Shown piece after piece: positions 14,265 to 17,927 of a stretch of DNA of 17,927 bases. The translations under genes and the position numbers were made by a program. The notes below the pieces were generated by a model that saw only the letters and a list, made by a program, of their open reading frames with translations, did not search any database and had not been told where the DNA came from. This DNA is from DUZB01 sp964407525. Lineage in GTDB: Bacteria; Desulfobacterota; DSM-4660; Desulfatiglandales; Desulfatiglandaceae. The first letter of the stretch is position 1, and each line of letters opens with the position of its first letter. The stretch covers positions 1 to 17,927 of the forward strand of contig CAYOWC010000075.1 of NCBI GenBank assembly GCA_964407525.1. The letters run 5' to 3'.

Positions 14265-15387
14265 ATCTGCTCAGGATCTGGGCCTGCTGAAACATGAAAC
14301 GCCTTATGCTGATGTTCATGAGAAGTCCCAGTGCAGCCATGGAGGTAACTACGGATGAACCGCCATAACTGAAAAGCAGGAGAGGAATCCCTACCACAGG
14401 AAGAAGACCGGTTACCATTCCCACGTTGATGACAACCTGCCAGAATACAATGGCTACAATTCCGACAGCCATCATTGATCCGAATCTGTCTTTTGAACTC
14501 CTTGCAATATTCAACCCCCATAATATAAGGAATAGGTATAAAAAAAGAAGGACAACCGAGCCAATGAGTCCCCACTCTTCTGCAAGGACAGAGAAAGCAA
14601 AATCCGTGTGCTGTTCCGGAAGGAAATGCAGCCGTGTCTGGGTTCCCTGCAGATAACCTTTTCCCCATAAAAAGCCGGATCCTATGGCAATTTTAGACTG
14701 GTTGATGTGATATCCGGCTCCCAATGGATCCATGTCAGGGTTGATAAAGGTCATAATTCGAGCTCTCTGGTAGTCTTTCAGGCCAAGCCAGACAAAAGGG
14801 GCGAAGGATAGGCAGGTTCCAAAGAAAATGAGCAAGGATTTCCAGTGTACCTTTGCAACCAGCACCATGGAGGCCGATAAGAGGGCTATAAAAAGAGCCG
14901 TTCCAAGATCGGGCTCCTTTAGAATCAGGGCAAATGGGAACAGAATTAGAAGAAATGGTTGCCACAAATCTCTCAGCCTATACTCTGAAGCCCCTCCACG
15001 CTCACTGAAGAATTTGGCCAGAACCATAACCATGGCGATTTTAGTCAATTCAGAAGGCTGGAAAGAGATGGGGCCCAGAATAAGCCATCGTTGAGATCCG
15101 GATGATACTTTTCCCACTAACAGTACGATAACAAGTAGAATGACGGAGAAAAAATAGGCTGGAAAAGCCATCCGTTCCAGGAGGTAATAGTTGAATGTGG
15201 TCATGAGGAAGAAGATTACAAACCCGATCAGAAACCAGTATATTTGTTTCTTGAAAATCTGGGCGCCGCCAATGTCCCTGATGGGATACGTTGCGCTGTA
15301 AAGATTAAGGATGCTGACTCCGGCTATAATAATGAGCAGGATAAGCAAAACCCAATCAAAATTCTGGATTAAGCGGCGATCAAGCAT
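14263..15387 (-). CDS. rodA: Rod-shape peptidoglycan glycosyltransferase RodA
   Basis: RodA is the SEDS-family polymerase that builds glycan strands for side-wall elongation together with PBP2, encoded immediately upstream. The 374-residue polytopic membrane protein has about ten hydrophobic segments. Conserved SEDS motifs are SSGSQRWLILGPISFQPSE around residues 95-113, KEPDLGTALF in the middle, and LHFLPEQHTDFAFSVLAEEWG in the large loop. The C-terminal GIPLLLFSYGGSS is also present. It is shorter than, and differs in loop detail from, typical FtsW, and its pairing with PBP2 and mreD makes RodA the better call. The ATG shares one base with the mrdA stop (TAATG), and AAGGA lies about ten bases upstream within mrdA. 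Confidence 0.96.
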   Translation of the reverse strand: MLDRRLIQNFDWVLLILLIIIAGVSILNLYSATYPIRDIGGAQIFKKQIYWFLIGFVIFFLMTTFNYYLLERMAFPAYFFSVILLVIVLLVGKVSSGSQRWLILGPISFQPSELTKIAMVMVLAKFFSERGGASEYRLRDLWQPFLLILFPFALILKEPDLGTALFIALLSASMVLVAKVHWKSLLIFFGTCLSFAPFVWLGLKDYQRARIMTFINPDMDPLGAGYHINQSKIAIGSGFLWGKGYLQGTQTRLHFLPEQHTDFAFSVLAEEWGLIGSVVLLFLYLFLILWGLNIARSSKDRFGSMMAVGIVAIVFWQVVINVGMVTGLLPVVGIPLLLFSYGGSSVVTSMAALGLLMNISIRRFMFQQAQILSR

Positions 15388-17225
15388 TATTTTTCAGTAT
15401 CCTTTCCGGCAAGAAAGGTATCAATCAGTTCCTTGGCGATTGGAGCGGCTGCACTTCCACCATGACCACCATGCTCGACTATGACGGCGACCGCTATTTC
15501 AGGGGCCTCAGCCGGTGCAAGTGCGACAAACCAGGCATGGTCCCTGTATTTCCAGGGAATTTCCTCTTCCTTTTTCAGGGCCGGGTCTTTTTTCATGGCA
15601 ATTACCTGCGCCGTTCCTGTTTTTCCGGCAACCGTAAACCCTTTTACCTTCGCCTTTTTAGCCGTACCGCGAGGTTCATTGACGACACCGCAAAGGGCAT
15701 TTTTTACGACGTTTAGATATTCCTTTTTTATTCCTAATTTTTCAGGGGGCTGTGGGGTGAACCTGTGGGTTTTTTCACCCCCTGGTTCCCTGATCCATTT
15801 TGTTATCTGCGGTTTATGTATGACCCCGCCGTTAAAAACTGCAGAGATCAAGGTGGCCATTTGGATGGGTGTTGCAAGAACAAAACTCTGCCCGATGGAA
15901 CACGAGATGGTCTCACCGGTCTGCCACGGGACACCATATCTCCTCATTTTCCATTCTTTCGTAGGGACCAGTCCGTTCTTTTCATTGCCCAGGGCCAGCC
16001 CGCTTTCCCTGCCCATGCCCAAAAGTTTTGCGTATTTCGCAATCTTGTCAATTCCCAGTCTTTTTCCGACCGTATAAAAATAGACGTCGCACGATTCCAC
16101 GAGGGCCTTGTGGAGATTTACTTTACCGTGGCCATATTTTTTCCAACATCTGAATTTACTCTTTCCCAGAAAAAAAGACCCGCCGCAGAATATCTCTTCG
16201 TCGGCTGTGATGACTCCTTCCTGCAGGGCTGCCAGGGCGACAACGATCTTAAAAATTGACCCCGGTGGATATTGGCCCGTCAATGCCCGGTTCTGGAGGG
16301 GGAAATCTTTGGATGTCATCATGTTTTTCCAGGTTTTATGGTCAATCCCTTTTATGAAGAGATTAGGGTCGAAAGAGGGGGTACTTGCTAAAGCGAGTAT
16401 TTCGCCATTCATGGGGTTCAGGCAGACGATGGCCCCATGTTTTTCCAGAAGAAGATTTTTGGCAAGGGTTTGCAGTTCGGTGTCTATGGTGAGAAAGACA
16501 TCCGATCCGGAAATGGGAGCTTTGCGTGAGATGACCTGGATTTTTCGGCCTGCTGCGTCAACTTCTACCTGTTCTCCACCCCTGATACCATGGAGCATGG
16601 TCTGCCATTTCCATTCTATTCCTGTCTTTCCGATCAAATCACCCGATCTGATATTTTTATAGGTCCCTTTCTGCAATTGCTTTTCCGTAACTTCTCCAAG
16701 ATACCCAAGAACATGGGGCGCAAGATCCCCTCTGGAATAGCGTCGCTGGGGTTTTACCTTTATGACGATTCCGGGCAGATCAAACCCATGGGTTTCAATT
16801 CTTGCAAGTTCATCGCGGGAGATATCTTTCTTTATCAGGACCGGTTTGAAGGGCATGGAGCGTGCAATTGTATTGAATTGCTGCGCGGTCTGATCCGGAT
16901 CCAATTCGATCAAGCCCTGCAATTTGGAAAAGAGGTCGGCACGGTCCTGGATGTCTTCGGGAATGACATACAGGTCGTACGACGGTCGGTTATCCACCAG
17001 GATATCCCCATTTCTGTCAAGAATCATCCCCCTCGAAGAATCCACGTACTGAAGCCTGATGCGGTTGTTTTCCGATCTGGAAAGATAAACCGGCCCCTTC
17101 ACGACCTGTAGAAACCACAAACGAAGAATCAATATGCTGAATATGGACAGTACGAACAGGGAGGCAAACCTCAGCTGCCTTTGGAAAACTTCGGATGAAA
17201 CAGGGTCGAATTTGTATGTTTTCAA
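15387..17225 (-). CDS. mrdA: Penicillin-binding protein 2, peptidoglycan DD-transpeptidase
   Basis: PBP2 cross-links new peptidoglycan during rod elongation, anchored in the inner membrane with its catalytic domain in the periplasm. The 612-residue class B protein has one N-terminal membrane helix (about 20-42). The pedestal domain begins at SRGMILDRNGDILVDNRPSYDL. The catalytic SIFK tetrad is at 323-326 (Ser323), the second motif SCD at 378-380 and KTGTAQ at 535-540. All three active-site motifs are intact, so it should be active and beta-lactam sensitive. The start is TTG at 17225, the only reasonable choice because the next in-frame methionine lies beyond the membrane helix. A weak GAGAT precedes it. 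mreD ends 15 bases upstream. Confidence 0.97.
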   Translation of the reverse strand: MKTYKFDPVSSEVFQRQLRFASLFVLSIFSILILRLWFLQVVKGPVYLSRSENNRIRLQYVDSSRGMILDRNGDILVDNRPSYDLYVIPEDIQDRADLFSKLQGLIELDPDQTAQQFNTIARSMPFKPVLIKKDISRDELARIETHGFDLPGIVIKVKPQRRYSRGDLAPHVLGYLGEVTEKQLQKGTYKNIRSGDLIGKTGIEWKWQTMLHGIRGGEQVEVDAAGRKIQVISRKAPISGSDVFLTIDTELQTLAKNLLLEKHGAIVCLNPMNGEILALASTPSFDPNLFIKGIDHKTWKNMMTSKDFPLQNRALTGQYPPGSIFKIVVALAALQEGVITADEEIFCGGSFFLGKSKFRCWKKYGHGKVNLHKALVESCDVYFYTVGKRLGIDKIAKYAKLLGMGRESGLALGNEKNGLVPTKEWKMRRYGVPWQTGETISCSIGQSFVLATPIQMATLISAVFNGGVIHKPQITKWIREPGGEKTHRFTPQPPEKLGIKKEYLNVVKNALCGVVNEPRGTAKKAKVKGFTVAGKTGTAQVIAMKKDPALKKEEEIPWKYRDHAWFVALAPAEAPEIAVAVIVEHGGHGGSAAAPIAKELIDTFLAGKDTEK

Positions 17226-17240
17226 ATTGTTATCTCTATG

Positions 17241-17855
17241 TTAATCACTTGTTTCCGGTTCCTGGAAATGGATGGACCGTTCCGGAGAAAGATCGTCTTC
17301 ATCTTCCAAAGGTATGGCGCGAAGACTGTTTAGCAACATGAATACCAAAGGGGCGATGATTGCGCTGCCGAGAATAGAAATGGCAGCTGTCTTGAAAAAA
17401 TGAGACGATGCAATCAGGTTATGGGAAAAAAGACCGACAATCAAAATTTTCAATATCTGCTTGAAAAGAACTGCCAGCGCTACGATAATAACCTGGCCCC
17501 TTGCTTCCCTGAGGTTAAAAAATCTGGAAGCAACGGTGATTCCCCAGAAAACACCAAGATAAAGAGATGGGAAAAGCCCTTGTAGTCCGGCTGAGAAAAG
17601 ATCGATGAATATCCCTTGTCCAAGGGCAAAAGATCCTGCCGCAAGCTGACCGGATGATAGAAAAAGATAGGCTGTCAGAATCGTCAGGAAGTCCAGATCA
17701 AAAAAATCAACTCCCCAGGGATTGGTCCAGATCCCCTTCAACAGGGTCAACAGGGCGCCGGCCAACCATATCAGAATATAGAAGGTTATCATTCTATTTT
17801 GTTTCGACTCTTTGAGGTATCGAAACTTTTTATTTTCTATTCGTTTTGTCCGCAT
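17241..17855 (-). CDS. mreD: Rod shape-determining membrane protein MreD
   Basis: MreD is a small integral membrane protein of the elongasome, usually encoded between mreC and mrdA. Similarity is weak, as is usual for this family. The call rests on position directly before mrdA-rodA, size, and five or six hydrophobic segments including ILIWLAGALLTLL, ILTAYLFLSSGQLA, ASFALGQ-like GQGIFIDLFSAGLQGLFPSL and the long AIISILGSAIIAP-like C-terminal helix. The start is uncertain. ATG at 17855 has AGG four bases before the ATG and gives 204 residues with a basic cytoplasmic N-terminus. ATG at 17792 gives 183 residues and begins right at the first helix but has no visible ribosome binding site. A TTG at 17873 lies inside a repeat and is least likely. 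mreC is expected just outside the window. Confidence 0.85.
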   Translation of the reverse strand: MRTKRIENKKFRYLKESKQNRMITFYILIWLAGALLTLLKGIWTNPWGVDFFDLDFLTILTAYLFLSSGQLAAGSFALGQGIFIDLFSAGLQGLFPSLYLGVFWGITVASRFFNLREARGQVIIVALAVLFKQILKILIVGLFSHNLIASSHFFKTAAISILGSAIIAPLVFMLLNSLRAIPLEDEDDLSPERSIHFQEPETSD

Positions 17856-17867
17856 TGGGCCTAAAAG

Positions 17868-17904
17868 CAGCAATTAGCTTTTGAGCTATTAGCCGTTAGC
17901 TTAA
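17868..17904. repeat. Second copy of the AGC-type 7-base repeat
   Basis: CAGCAATTAGCTTTT at 17868-17882 is identical to 1361-1375. It is followed by 7-base units starting at 17884 (AGCTATT), 17891 (AGCCGTT) and 17898 (AGCTTAA). It lies directly upstream of mreD. The right half of a full element, if present, would be beyond the window edge. Confidence 0.6.
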
Positions 17905-17927
17905 TGATGTAAATGATTTATATCAAT

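Overview
This window looks like a chromosomal segment from a Gram-negative anaerobe of the Desulfobacterota (former Deltaproteobacteria). That placement is inference. It rests on a short-form AhcY beside MetK, a DUF2062 gene between tsaD and rsmA, the phoH-pgpH-ybeY-pdxJ-tsaE-lysC order as I remember it from that group, and spacers full of short-period repeats. All seventeen recognised genes lie on the minus strand, so the window is transcribed from high to low coordinates. I saw no tRNA, rRNA, insertion sequence, CRISPR array or phage gene.

In order of transcription, the first block is cell shape and wall synthesis: mreD, mrdA (PBP2), rodA (17855 to 14263). Next comes a 5'-truncated YjbQ-family gene, then phoH, a membrane HD hydrolase of the PgpH/YqfF family, and ybeY, tightly overlapped (14155 to 10029). 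A 335-base repeat-filled spacer separates this from pdxJ, a two-CBS-domain gene, tsaE, lysC, tsaD, a DUF2062 membrane gene and rsmA (9693 to 4345). Several junctions in this block overlap by 1 or 4 bases. The last genes stand apart, with long spacers between them: panC, metK and ahcY (3826 to 1). They cover pantothenate synthesis and the S-adenosylmethionine cycle.

Functionally this is housekeeping. MreD, PBP2 and RodA elongate the wall. TsaD and TsaE make the tRNA t6A modification. RsmA and YbeY mature the ribosome. LysC, PanC, PdxJ, MetK and AhcY serve amino-acid and cofactor metabolism. The PgpH-like protein probably turns over c-di-AMP.

I found no new protein system. The most unusual content is in the spacers. 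Several hold imperfect tandem arrays of 7-base units (one holds 9-base units), usually as two arrays in opposite orientation around a foldable core. One such array forms the 3' end of tsaE. Other points are the N-terminally truncated YjbQ, a 101-base out-of-frame overlap of pgpH and ybeY, and an apparent insertion in AhcY.
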